DNA from: an uncultured Muribaculaceae bacterium
GTDB taxonomy: Bacteria; Bacteroidota; Bacteroidia; Bacteroidales; Muribaculaceae
Assembly: GCA_910583775.1 (NCBI GenBank)
Contig: CAJTYD010000050.1
Coordinates: forward strand, 1 to 24,470
Length of the DNA stretch: 24,470 nt
Direction: 5' to 3'
Under the pieces are notes generated by a model. It did no database searches. It was not told the origin of the DNA and saw only the letters and a program-made list of their open reading frames with translations. The position numbers and the translations under genes are program-made. How positions within the stretch are numbered: position 1 is the stretch's first letter; each line of letters opens with the position of its first letter. Below are positions 8,084 through 16,514 of the stretch, piece by piece.

Positions 8084-9018
8084 AATTCAAGACTTTTTTC
8101 GATAAGAAACGGTTTGAGAAAAACGGAAAGGAGGAGAAGAAGCATCTCTCTGCCGAGGAGGAGCGTGAGCTCGAGGGCGTGCAGCCCGACATGAGGGAAC
8201 TGGATGTTACCGATACGGAGAAGATAGAGACTCCCGAGGGTGACGTGAAGGTTTCCGAAGAGGTGAAGATTCCGGAAAAGGGATTGCTCCGCACCGACAA
8301 CCTGGTGAAGAAATACGGCAAGCGTACCGTGGCGAGCCACGTCTCAATCGAGGTGACCCAGGGTGAGATCGTCGGGCTGCTCGGGCCAAACGGCGCCGGA
8401 AAGACAACTACCTTCTACATGACCGTCGGCCTTATCAGCCCCAACGAGGGGAAGGTCTATCTCGACGACCATGACATAACCGGCTATCCCGTCTACAAGC
8501 GGGCGCAGTTCGGTATCGGCTACCTCCCGCAGGAGGCGTCGGTTTTTCGTACTCTTTCCGTTGAAAACAACATCAAGGCGATCCTCGAGATGACCAACAC
8601 TTCGAAGGAATATCAGAAGGAGAAACTCGAATCGCTCATCAAGGAGTTTTCGCTCGAAAAGGTGAGACACAATCTGGGAAACAACCTCTCCGGAGGGGAG
8701 CGCCGACGCACGGAGATTGCCCGCTGTCTCGCCATCAATCCGAAATTCATAATGCTTGACGAGCCTTTCGCCGCCGTCGACCCCATCGCGGTCGAGGACA
8801 TCCAGGAGGTGGTATATCATCTCAAGGAGCGCAACATCGGAATCCTCATAACCGACCACAAGGCGGATTCGATTCTCGGAATCACCGACAGAGCCTATCT
8901 GCTCTTCGAGGGGAAGGTGCTGTTCCAGGGCACGAGCGAAGAGCTTGCCAGGAATCCTATCGTGCGTGAGAAATATCTCGGACAGGATTTCATATTCACC
9001 AAGAAGAGATTCGACTGA
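8080..9018 (+). CDS. lptB: LptB-like LPS export ABC ATPase with N-terminal extension
   Basis: 312 residues, about 65-70 longer than typical LptB. The core starts at LLRTDNLVKKYGKRTVASHV (69-88). It has Walker A GPNGAGKT (102-109), Q-loop Gln151, signature LSGGERRRTEIARC (203-216), Walker B IMLDEP (224-229) and switch His260. The ATPase would drive lipopolysaccharide extraction from the inner membrane together with LptF/LptG, which are not in this window. The first 68 residues are strongly charged (many Lys and Glu), lack hydrophobic segments, and are probably disordered. The ATG overlaps the udk stop, which supports this long start, although an internal start cannot be excluded. Confidence 0.9.
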   Translation: MKFKTFFDKKRFEKNGKEEKKHLSAEEERELEGVQPDMRELDVTDTEKIETPEGDVKVSEEVKIPEKGLLRTDNLVKKYGKRTVASHVSIEVTQGEIVGLLGPNGAGKTTTFYMTVGLISPNEGKVYLDDHDITGYPVYKRAQFGIGYLPQEASVFRTLSVENNIKAILEMTNTSKEYQKEKLESLIKEFSLEKVRHNLGNNLSGGERRRTEIARCLAINPKFIMLDEPFAAVDPIAVEDIQEVVYHLKERNIGILITDHKADSILGITDRAYLLFEGKVLFQGTSEELARNPIVREKYLGQDFIFTKKRFD

Positions 9019-9022
9019 CGTC

Positions 9023-9913
9023 ATGACGGAGAATTTATCAGGAAGAGGGGAAAAGAGACCGGTGTTCACACTTCTGTGCATATTCTTCGGTCTTTTTTTC
9101 GTAATGCTCTTCATCACGGCGCTCTGTTCGTCGATATCGGCGGGGCTTGGTCTCGAGAAGAGGACGGAATATCTCGTCGTGTCGGTTATCCAGGCCCTTC
9201 TCTGTTTCATATTCCCGGCCTGGGCTGTGGCAAGAATCCAGAGTCGTCATCCCGAATCAGTCCTGCGGATTGACGAAAAGACGTCTTTGGGCGCTGTCTT
9301 CGGAATCCTTATCGTCTATCTGCTCGCGCAGCCGGTGATGAACCAGATCATCTATTGGAACGAGTCGATGCGTCTGCCGCAGGTCATGCATGAGCTGGAA
9401 AAGACTTTGCGGGAGCTTGAAGACAGCAGTCTGGCCGTCACTAACGTCATCCTCGACGACAGTTCTGCCGGTGCGCTGATATCAGGCATCCTTATCGTGG
9501 GCTGTCTTACGGGATTAGCGGAGGAACTTTTTTTCAGGGCCGGACTGCAACGGATTCTTGAGATGCGTCTCGGAATCCATTGGTCGATTTGGACAGCAGC
9601 CTTGGTTTTTTCCTTAATGCATTTTCAGTTTTACGGTTTTGTGCCCCGCCTCATTATGGGGGCGTTCTTCGGATACCTCTTTTACTGGACGGGCTCGATA
9701 TGGGCGCCTGTTATCGCCCATGCCTTCAACAATAGCGTGGTGGTGCTGACTGAATGGCTCAACAGACGCGGCATAACCTCATACGACTATCCGATGTTCG
9801 GAGTCTCAAAGACCGAATTCCCGGTAATGGCCGTGCTGAGCGCGGTAGCTGTGGCGGTATTCCTGTGGTATTGCCGGAAGTATTTCTTTGTAAGAGGAGA
9901 GAAGATTGCCTGA
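9023..9913 (+). CDS. CPBP-family intramembrane metalloprotease
   Basis: 296 residues from the ATG at 9023, four bases after the lptB stop; a longer frame from 8945 overlaps lptB and is unlikely. This is a multi-pass membrane protein with the three CPBP/Abi motifs: EEXXXR at Glu167-Glu168 to Arg172 (EELFFR), a histidine in SLMHFQFYG (His200), and HAFNN (His233-Asn237). These are the presumed metal and catalytic residues of the CAAX-prenyl-protease-like (Rce1-type) superfamily. The substrate is unknown. Related proteins act in prenyl processing in eukaryotes, and in bacteriocin self-immunity or signalling in bacteria. It is cotranscribed with udk and lptB. Confidence 0.88.
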   Translation: MTENLSGRGEKRPVFTLLCIFFGLFFVMLFITALCSSISAGLGLEKRTEYLVVSVIQALLCFIFPAWAVARIQSRHPESVLRIDEKTSLGAVFGILIVYLLAQPVMNQIIYWNESMRLPQVMHELEKTLRELEDSSLAVTNVILDDSSAGALISGILIVGCLTGLAEELFFRAGLQRILEMRLGIHWSIWTAALVFSLMHFQFYGFVPRLIMGAFFGYLFYWTGSIWAPVIAHAFNNSVVVLTEWLNRRGITSYDYPMFGVSKTEFPVMAVLSAVAVAVFLWYCRKYFFVRGEKIA

Positions 9914-9951
9914 TCAGCCAAATCGGGAAATAAAATGGAAATTTAACTGGC

Positions 9952-9977
9952 GGACGCACGAGCCGTGCGTCCCTACA
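9952..9977 (+). repeat. REP-like palindromic repeat, copy 3
   Basis: Perfect arms GGACGCACG and CGTGCGTCC flank AGC, with tail CTACA, identical to copy 1 over these bases. It lies 38 bases after the CPBP gene and 31 bases before holA. It could form a hairpin in the transcript between them, but has no T-run and is not a classical terminator. Confidence 0.8.
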
Positions 9978-10008
9978 TAGAGACAAATAGCTTCAAATAA
10001 TTACATAA

Positions 10009-11031
10009 ATGGCTCAACCTACATTTCGCGAGATAATATCTGATATAAGGAAAGGTAATTGCTCAAAGGTTTATCTGCTTATGGGCGAGGAGGATTACTA
10101 TATCGATATGCTTGTGGAAGCTTTCGAGAAGAATGTCGTCGCGGAGGAGGATCGCGATTTCAATTATAACGTTTATTACGGAGTGGATGCCGACATCGAG
10201 ACTGTCGTGGCTTCGGCGCAGCAGCTTCCGGTGATGGCTCCGAAGCGGCTTGTGATCCTCAAGGAGGCACAGAGTATGCCTAAGGCAAAGACGCAGCTCG
10301 ACAAACTGGCGCCATACGTGGCTCATGCCAACGACACCACCGTCCTTGTCGTTGCATTCAAGGGAGAGACCCTCAATGCGACATCGGCATTGATGAAGAG
10401 CGCCGCGAAAGCGGGCAGCGCGGTCTTCAAGAGTGCAAGGGTGAAGGATTATCAGTTGCCAGCGCATGTAAAGGATTTCTGCGCGGCAAGAAAGGTCGGT
10501 ATCGACGACCGCGCTGTCGAGATTCTCTGCGAATACATCGGCGGCCCGTTGACCAAACTCTTCGGCGAGGTAAGCAAGCTTATCCAGATAAAGGGGAAGG
10601 AGGGAAGGATAAATGAGGCTGATGTCGACGCCCATATCGGAATTTCGAAAGAATACAATAATTTCGAGCTCGTTTCTGCGATCTCGAAGAAGGATTATCC
10701 CAAGGCGGTGAGGATCGTGAAATATTTCAAGGCCAACTCTAAGGCGAATCCGACGGTGCTGACCACAGCCCAGCTTTTCTCCTTTTTCAGTAAACTCGTG
10801 ATCGCCCATTATGTTCCCGACAGGAGCGAGGCCGGTATAAAGGCCGCGTTGGGAATCAGGTATCCCGGACAGTGGTATGAAATCCGTGACGGACTGAGAA
10901 ACTACAATGCTCTGAAAGCTTTCAACGCCGTTCACGCTATCAGGGAATTTGACGTGCAGAGCAAAGGTGTCGGATCGTTCAAGAATGAATATGACCTCCT
11001 TTTAGAGTTAATATTCAAGATTTTTACTTAA
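10009..11031 (+). CDS. holA: DNA polymerase III subunit delta
   Basis: 340 residues, close to the usual length of about 340. Delta is the wrench of the clamp loader: it opens the beta sliding clamp during loading. The order of the family's landmarks is right: an N-terminal KVYLLMGEEDYYID stretch, a middle region with APKRLVILKEAQSMPKAKTQLDKL, the alpha-helical IGGPLTKLFGEVSKLIQIKG segment, and a C-terminal helical collar ending ELIFKIFT. The ATP-binding P-loop is degenerate, as expected for delta. No convincing promoter is seen upstream; a REP-like element separates it from the preceding gene. Confidence 0.92.
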   Translation: MAQPTFREIISDIRKGNCSKVYLLMGEEDYYIDMLVEAFEKNVVAEEDRDFNYNVYYGVDADIETVVASAQQLPVMAPKRLVILKEAQSMPKAKTQLDKLAPYVAHANDTTVLVVAFKGETLNATSALMKSAAKAGSAVFKSARVKDYQLPAHVKDFCAARKVGIDDRAVEILCEYIGGPLTKLFGEVSKLIQIKGKEGRINEADVDAHIGISKEYNNFELVSAISKKDYPKAVRIVKYFKANSKANPTVLTTAQLFSFFSKLVIAHYVPDRSEAGIKAALGIRYPGQWYEIRDGLRNYNALKAFNAVHAIREFDVQSKGVGSFKNEYDLLLELIFKIFT

Positions 11032-11046
11032 AGATCCGTAATAAAA

Positions 11047-11072
11047 CAAGAGCATTCATACTCTTGGAATGC
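11047..11072 (+). promoter_or_regulatory. Two mutually exclusive hairpins between holA and the GH53 gene
   Basis: CAAGAG (11047-11052) can pair with CTCTTG (11061-11066), or GCATTC (11052-11057) can pair with GAATGC (11067-11072). The two stems share bases and cannot form together. Neither has a T-run. It could be a weak processing or switching element, or chance. Confidence 0.3.
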
Positions 11073-11132
11073 AAATTGTGGATTTACATGCGCAATAGGT
11101 CATTCGAATTAACTAAATAAATGATACTTGTT

Positions 11133-12239
11133 ATGAGAAACTACATTAAGGCCGGGTTTATGGCCTGCGCTATGCTGGCCGGAGCTTCCTGTTCCGCAAC
11201 CGTTCCCGAAACCGACACCGGTATCAACCGGCCGGAGAGGGAATTCTGGCTTGGCGCAGATATCAGCGGCACCACTCTTGAAGAAAGCAAGGGCGTTGTC
11301 TATAAGGATAAATACGGCAAGCCGACCGAGATCACGCGGCAAATGAAGGATTATGGCCTGAATGCCGTCAGACTCCGCGTCTGGGTTAATCCCGAAGGAG
11401 GCTGGAGCTCGAAGGAGGATGTCCTCGAGATGGCGAAACGCGCCAAAGCTCTCGGGATGGAGATCATGATCGATTTCCATTATTCCGACTGGTGGGCCGA
11501 TCCGGGGAAGCAGAACATTCCCGCCCAGTGGAAGAACTATGACATGAACAGAATGATGAAGGCTCTCGCCGGTCATACTGAGGAGACTTTGAGTTTCCTA
11601 AAGACTAACGGCATCGACGTGAAGTGGGTGCAGGTCGGCAACGAGACGCGCGACGGCTTCCTCTGGCCTATGGGGCAGCTCTCGAAGGGCAATATGGCCA
11701 ATTACGCCGCGCTTAGCCGGGCAGGTTACGACGCCGTGAAGCGTGTCTATCCCAAAGCCGAGGTGATCGTTCATCTCGACAACGGCTTTGACAACGATGT
11801 CTATAATTATGTTTTCGACGGTCTTGCCGGATATGGCGCAAAATGGGACATCATAGGAATGAGCGTCTATCCCTTCTGGGCTATCCAGGGCGGCCAAGAG
11901 CCCGACGAGGATGCCACGCTACGCGACGCCATCGCCAACATCAAGAAACTCAACAAGAAATACGGCTGCAAGGTTATGATCGTCGAGACCGGAGTGGAGT
12001 CGGAGAAACCCGAGGCCGGACTTAATTTCATGAACAAACTCTTCGATGCCGCCATCGATGACACCGACGGTGCCTGCTCGGGAGTGTTCTACTGGGCTCC
12101 TGAGGCTCAGGTGACGGTCGACAAAGACGGCAACAAGTCGGGCTATGCTCTTGGCGCTTTCGCTAAGGACCGTCCGACAGTGATAATGGACTCCTATCCG
12201 CGTGCGGCCGAGAAGCTGAAGAAGGGCAGCGCTAAGTGA
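11133..12239 (+). CDS. Glycoside hydrolase family 53 endo-beta-1,4-galactanase
   Basis: 368 residues from the ATG at 11133, chosen because it gives a compact signal peptide; an ATG four codons upstream is possible. The N-terminus (RNYIKAGFMACAMLAGASC) looks like a lipoprotein signal with the lipobox Cys about residue 20. The GH53 family cleaves beta-1,4-galactan side chains of pectin and type I arabinogalactan. The acid/base Glu is in WVQVGNET (Glu171) and the nucleophile Glu in VMIVETGV (Glu285). LGADISGTTLEE and RLRVWVNP are also typical. No SusC/SusD pair or other glycosidases are in the window, so it is not part of a visible polysaccharide utilisation locus. It is followed after 45 bases by the EFR1-type gene. 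Confidence 0.92.
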   Translation: MRNYIKAGFMACAMLAGASCSATVPETDTGINRPEREFWLGADISGTTLEESKGVVYKDKYGKPTEITRQMKDYGLNAVRLRVWVNPEGGWSSKEDVLEMAKRAKALGMEIMIDFHYSDWWADPGKQNIPAQWKNYDMNRMMKALAGHTEETLSFLKTNGIDVKWVQVGNETRDGFLWPMGQLSKGNMANYAALSRAGYDAVKRVYPKAEVIVHLDNGFDNDVYNYVFDGLAGYGAKWDIIGMSVYPFWAIQGGQEPDEDATLRDAIANIKKLNKKYGCKVMIVETGVESEKPEAGLNFMNKLFDAAIDDTDGACSGVFYWAPEAQVTVDKDGNKSGYALGAFAKDRPTVIMDSYPRAAEKLKKGSAK

Positions 12240-12284
12240 GTGAGCCGAAGGAAGAGGTGATGATTGAAGAAATAAGCGGTAGTT

Positions 12285-13052
12285 ATGATATTCTTTTTTT
12301 CAGGTACGGGCAACTCGGCGAAAGTCGCAGGGATGCTTGGAGCGAAACTTGAGGAAGATTTGATGCCTGTCTCGAACCTTATCGCGACGGCAGACCTTGT
12401 GACCGGGAAAACGATAGGGATCGTTTTTCCGGTTCATGCATGGGGACCCGCTCTTCCGGTGATGAAGTTCATCGACGATATGGAGGATGCTTTCATCGAA
12501 AGGATAAGAAGGGAACAGATTCCGGTATGGGTGGTGATGACCTGCGGCGACGAGACAGGAGAGGCTCCGCGGATCATCGAGAACAGGCTGAGGGGCCGCG
12601 GTCTCGGCGTTTCGGGAATCTGGAGCGTGATTATGCCCAATACTTACGTTTTGCTTCCCGGATTCGATGTCGATGACAAGGAGACGGAATCGAAGAAACT
12701 CTTGCAGGCGGATCAAAGGGTAGATCATATAGCCTCAAGAATAATGAGCGGGAAGTGGGGGAGGAATTTCACCGCCGGCTCGATGCCTCGGGTCAAGACG
12801 CGCCTGATCTATCCGCTCTTCCGAAGATGGGGTATCAATCCCTCTAAATGGAAAGCTACCGATGCCTGCATCAGTTGCGGCAAATGCTCGCAGGTCTGCC
12901 CCGAAGACAATATTAAAATGGAGGATGGAAAACCACGCTGGGGTCGCAATTGTGTCTCCTGCCTCGGCTGCTATCATGTCTGTCCGCGGCATGCGGTGGA
13001 ATACGGTAACGTCACCGCCTCCAAAGGCCAGTACAGAACACTGATGCCCTGA
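12285..13052 (+). CDS. EFR1-type flavodoxin/ferredoxin fusion protein
   Basis: 255 residues. The N-terminal half resembles a flavodoxin, with an FMN-phosphate loop FSGTGNSAKVA (5-15), and the C-terminal part carries two 4Fe-4S ferredoxin motifs. The cluster cysteines are 195, 198, 201 and 205 (CISCGKCSQVC) and 223, 226, 229 and 233 (CVSCLGCYHVC). EFR1-family ferrodoxins are common in anaerobes. The role is presumably electron transfer in the cytoplasm, with partner unknown. It is the last gene of the plus-strand run, and a strong hairpin follows 78 bases after its stop. Confidence 0.88.
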   Translation: MIFFFSGTGNSAKVAGMLGAKLEEDLMPVSNLIATADLVTGKTIGIVFPVHAWGPALPVMKFIDDMEDAFIERIRREQIPVWVVMTCGDETGEAPRIIENRLRGRGLGVSGIWSVIMPNTYVLLPGFDVDDKETESKKLLQADQRVDHIASRIMSGKWGRNFTAGSMPRVKTRLIYPLFRRWGINPSKWKATDACISCGKCSQVCPEDNIKMEDGKPRWGRNCVSCLGCYHVCPRHAVEYGNVTASKGQYRTLMP

Positions 13053-13130
13053 GACTTTAAAACTACCTATAAGGAGCGAGCCATAAGAGGCGGATAATAA
13101 GTTTGATAAGGGTTGAGCTCCTAAGAAAGC

Positions 13131-13175
13131 TTAGACCCCTTCCCACATGAAATGTATTCGTGGGAAGGGGTCTAA
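13131..13175. terminator. Strong bidirectional terminator hairpin
   Basis: A perfect 16-bp stem, TTAGACCCCTTCCCAC with GTGGGAAGGGGTCTAA, closes a 13-base loop. It lies between the ends of two convergent genes and is followed by TATTTTATG on the plus strand. It can stop the plus-strand operon and the minus-strand alaS transcript. Confidence 0.8.
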
Positions 13176-13197
13176 TATTTTATGTAGTTCCGAGCAA

Positions 13198-13716
13198 TCA
13201 GAAGAACTTAGTCAGGGCATTGGAATAATTATAGACGTAGGTTTTTCCGTTCATCGTGACGAGCGTATAGGCCGGATTGACGTCCGGATCAAAGAACACA
13301 ACGACATTGCCGATGTTTCTGCCGCTGAATGTCTTAGCCGCTGATTTCAGGGTCCATACATCTCCTCTCACCGAGACGCTGACGTTTTCCTTCGGGTTGT
13401 TGACAACCTTATAGGAGCCTGCCCCCGGAGCCTTAAGATCGGAGATGCCGGCCTCCATATTCTGCATGATCATGCCTCTGAGACCGGGAGAATACTCGAT
13501 CACATCCCATCCGGTCTTCTTTTCTGTCTTCTTGAAGGCCATGCCGGGGAAGAGATTTACAAATCCGTCGTTCTCGTTTTTGCTTGCGTATTCATCTTTC
13601 GCAACCGGTTCATCGAATACTTTCGTCTCGTATTTGATTACCACATAGTCGTCGGCGCCTGCGCCGAACGAGAAGAGGGCAAGCATCGAACCTAAGATTA
13701 AAGATTTGAATTTCAT
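13198..13716 (-). CDS. Small secreted SH3-like protein of unknown function
   Basis: 172 residues with a clear signal peptide (MKFKSLILGSMLALFSFGAGA, cleavage near residue 21). The mature part, YVVIKYETKVFDEPVAKDEYASKNENDGFVNLFPGMAFKK, then KTGWDVIEYSPGLRGMI, resembles a bacterial SH3-like (SH3b) fold, in which a 'G-W-x-x-V' stretch and a 'G-Y/M-I' ending are usual. The second half is beta-rich and ends in Phe-Phe. It is probably periplasmic. It begins 36 bases after the alaS stop on the same strand and is likely read through from alaS. I do not recognise a specific family, and any functional link to alanyl-tRNA synthetase is doubtful. Confidence 0.75.
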   Translation of the reverse strand: MKFKSLILGSMLALFSFGAGADDYVVIKYETKVFDEPVAKDEYASKNENDGFVNLFPGMAFKKTEKKTGWDVIEYSPGLRGMIMQNMEAGISDLKAPGAGSYKVVNNPKENVSVSVRGDVWTLKSAAKTFSGRNIGNVVVFFDPDVNPAYTLVTMNGKTYVYNYSNALTKFF

Positions 13717-13752
13717 AGTCTTGCAGAATATAAGATTTAAACAGTCACTTGA

Positions 13753-16374
13753 TTAAAGTCCCAGCTGCTCCTTTATGGAATCGACTGCGAGGGTAAGGCC
13801 CTCCACATCCTTTCCGCCGGCCTGGGCGAAGAAAGGCTGGCCGCCGCCGCCGCCTTTAATGCATTTGGCAGCCTGACGGATGATCTGGCCCGCGTTGAAC
13901 CCGTGTTTCACGAGATCGTCGGAAAGGGCGAGCGTGAGAAGCGGTTTCATCTCATGGACAGTCGCTCCGATGAAGACAGTAGATTCGGGGCATTCCCTCC
14001 TGACGTTGAAGGCAATGTTCTTCACCGATTCCGGCAGACGCATGCCTGTGAGGACAACGACCTTGATGCCATTGGATTCCTTGGCGTTGGCGATCGCCTC
14101 CTTGGTGAGCATTTCGGTGCGCTCGCGCATGAAGTCCTCCACCTGGTGCTTGAGCTCGGTGTTTTCGCCGATGGCCTTTCTGACTGCGGTGGTGATGTCG
14201 GACGAACCGCCGAGAACCGACATGACGTCGCGGATGTCATCCTGGAAGTTGTCGATAAGTTTCTCCACTCCCGCGCCGCTGATAGCCTCGATACGGCGGA
14301 TTCCGGCGGCGATGGAGCTTTCGGAAACTATGCGCACCATACCGATGCGTCCTGTGTTGGAAACGTGTGTGCCGCCGCAAAGTTCGATTGAGTCGCCATA
14401 TTTAACCACTCTGACCTTGTCGCCGTATTTCTCGCCGAACAGGGCCATGGCGCCCATCGCGCGGGCCTCTGCGATCGGAAGCTCACGGCATTCCTCAAGA
14501 GGCATCGCCTCGCGGATGCGGGCGTTGACGATATGCTCTACCTTGCGGATCTCTTCGGGTGTGACTTTCTGGAAGTGCGAAAAGTCAAAACGAAGCATAT
14601 CCGGAGATACGAACGATCCCTTCTGCTCGACATGGGTTCCGAGCACTTCGCGGAGCGCCTGATGGAGCAGGTGGGTAGCGGAGTGGTTTGCCGATGTGGC
14701 GTTTCTTGCCTCGACATTGATCTCGGCGGTGAATTCTGCCGAAGGATCCGTAGGAATCTTATAAGAAAGATGAACGCCGGTGTTATTCTCTTTCTTTGTA
14801 TCGAAAATATCTATCACCTCGCCGTCGGCCGACGTCAGCTTGCCCTTGTCGCCTACCTGGCCGCCCATCTCGGCGTAGAAAGGAGTCTTCGTGAGAAGTA
14901 TCTGATAATATTCCTTGCCTTTCTGCTTAACCTTGCGGTAACGGATTATGCGGGTCTTGCATGAGGTGTTGTCGTAGCCCACAAACTGTTCCTCGCCGGG
15001 ATTGACCTCCACCCAGTCGGTGGTCTCCATGGCGGCGGCGTTGCGGGCGCGGTTCTTCTGTTTCTGCATCTCTTTGTCGAATCCAGCCTTGTCGAGATCG
15101 AGGTTCTGCTCGCGGAGAATGAGCTCCGTCAGGTCGAGAGGGAAGCCGTAGGTGTCATAAAGCACGAACGCATCCTCGCCGCTGAGGGTGGTCTTGTTCT
15201 CCTCTCTGAGCTTCTTCATGAAGGAGTCGAGGAGCTTGATGCCGTTGTCGAGGGTGCGGAGGAACGATTCCTCCTCCTCTTTGATCACTTTCTTGATAAG
15301 GGTGCTCTGGGCCGGAAGCTCGGGGTATGCGTCGCCCATCTGGTCTACAAGCGTATCGACCAGCTTGTAGAGGAACGCCTCTTTCTGATCAAGGAACGTA
15401 TAGACATATCTCACGGCGCGGCGAAGGATTCGGCGGATAACGTATCCTGCCTTTGCGTTCGACGGCAGCTGCGAGTCGGCGATGGAGAAGGCGATTGTGC
15501 GCAGGTGGTCTGCGCCAACGCGCATAGCAACGTCAACTTTTGCAGATTCACCATATTTCTTGCCTGAAAGGCGGCTTATCTCGTTGATAAGAGGTGTGAA
15601 GACATCGGTGTCGTAGTTGGATTTCTTTCCCTGGAGAGCCATGCAGAGGCGTTCGAAGCCCATGCCTGTGTCGATCACTTTGGCGGGAAGAGGTTCGAGA
15701 TGACCGTCGGCCATGCGGTTATACTGCATGAAGACAAGGTTCCAGATCTCGATTACGAGAGGATTGTCTTTGTTTACGAGCGTGGCGCCGTCTACTTTCG
15801 CACGTTCCTCGTCGGGACGAAGGTCGATGTGGATCTCAGAGCAGGGCCCGCAGGGACCTGTCTCGCCCATTTCCCAGAAATTATCGTGACGGTTGCCGTT
15901 TATGATGTGAGAGAGGGGGAGGTGTTTCTCCCAGTATGAGGCGGCCTCGTTGTCGCGTTCGAGCCCCTCGGGAGCGTAGCCCTCGAATACAGTGGCATAC
16001 AGTCTCTCCGGATTGAGCTTGAGCACATCCACAAGATATTCCCAGGCCCAGTCGATCGCCTCTTTCTTGAAATAGTCTCCGAAGCTCCAGTTTCCGAGCA
16101 TCTCGAACATGGTGTGGTGATATGTGTCGTGACCTACCTCCTCGAGGTCGTTGTGCTTGCCGGAAACGCGAAGGCATTTCTGGCTGTCGGCCACGCGTCT
16201 TGAATCCGCGGGACGGTTGCCGAGAATGATGTCCTTGAACTGGTTCATTCCGGCATTGGTGAACATTAGGGTTGGGTCATCCTTGATGACCATCGGTGCC
16301 GAAGGCACTATCTTATGACATTTCTCTTTAAAAAACTCTTTGAAAGATTCTCTTACTTCCTTTGATGTCAGCAT
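13753..16374 (-). CDS. alaS: Alanyl-tRNA synthetase
   Basis: 873 residues, full length. It charges tRNA-Ala with alanine and edits mischarged Ser or Gly. The class II catalytic core (1-250) includes FTNAGMNQFKDIILG and a GETGPCGPCSEIHID stretch (170-184). The editing-domain zinc ligands are in HSATH (564-568) and CGGTH (666-670). The C-terminal oligomerisation domain ends with GGGGGQPFFAQAGGKD. The ATG start lies about 60 bases from a good promoter, a leader too short for a T-box. It diverges from the M23 peptidase through an overlapping promoter. Confidence 0.97.
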   Translation of the reverse strand: MLTSKEVRESFKEFFKEKCHKIVPSAPMVIKDDPTLMFTNAGMNQFKDIILGNRPADSRRVADSQKCLRVSGKHNDLEEVGHDTYHHTMFEMLGNWSFGDYFKKEAIDWAWEYLVDVLKLNPERLYATVFEGYAPEGLERDNEAASYWEKHLPLSHIINGNRHDNFWEMGETGPCGPCSEIHIDLRPDEERAKVDGATLVNKDNPLVIEIWNLVFMQYNRMADGHLEPLPAKVIDTGMGFERLCMALQGKKSNYDTDVFTPLINEISRLSGKKYGESAKVDVAMRVGADHLRTIAFSIADSQLPSNAKAGYVIRRILRRAVRYVYTFLDQKEAFLYKLVDTLVDQMGDAYPELPAQSTLIKKVIKEEEESFLRTLDNGIKLLDSFMKKLREENKTTLSGEDAFVLYDTYGFPLDLTELILREQNLDLDKAGFDKEMQKQKNRARNAAAMETTDWVEVNPGEEQFVGYDNTSCKTRIIRYRKVKQKGKEYYQILLTKTPFYAEMGGQVGDKGKLTSADGEVIDIFDTKKENNTGVHLSYKIPTDPSAEFTAEINVEARNATSANHSATHLLHQALREVLGTHVEQKGSFVSPDMLRFDFSHFQKVTPEEIRKVEHIVNARIREAMPLEECRELPIAEARAMGAMALFGEKYGDKVRVVKYGDSIELCGGTHVSNTGRIGMVRIVSESSIAAGIRRIEAISGAGVEKLIDNFQDDIRDVMSVLGGSSDITTAVRKAIGENTELKHQVEDFMRERTEMLTKEAIANAKESNGIKVVVLTGMRLPESVKNIAFNVRRECPESTVFIGATVHEMKPLLTLALSDDLVKHGFNAGQIIRQAAKCIKGGGGGQPFFAQAGGKDVEGLTLAVDSIKEQLGL

Positions 16375-16439
16375 TGTGGTTGTTGTCTTTAAATTTTCTA
16401 AGCATCTCGTCCGATATGGATATCAGACGGCGATACAGA

Positions 16440-16473
16440 TTGCAAAATTAATGAATTATTGTTATTTTTGCAA
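16440..16473. promoter_or_regulatory. Fully overlapping divergent promoters for alaS and the M23 peptidase
   Basis: Plus strand: TTG (16440-16442), 20 bp, then TATTTTTG (16463-16470). Minus strand: TTG (complement of 16471-16473), 20 bp, then TAATTTTG (complement of 16443-16450). Both match the Bacteroidetes consensus exactly and use the same 34 bp. The -7 box of each ends in GCAA, whose complement supplies the -33 TTG of the other. Only one polymerase could bind at a time. Confidence 0.8.
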
Positions 16474-16514
16474 TTCATACGGCCTGCAATTAACAGTGAC
16501 GGCCGCCTCATATC

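Noticed and set aside
16375..16440. Possible T-box leader for alaS
   Set aside because: The leader from the mapped promoter boxes to the ATG is only about 60 bases, too short for a T-box, and no conserved T-box sequence is visible.
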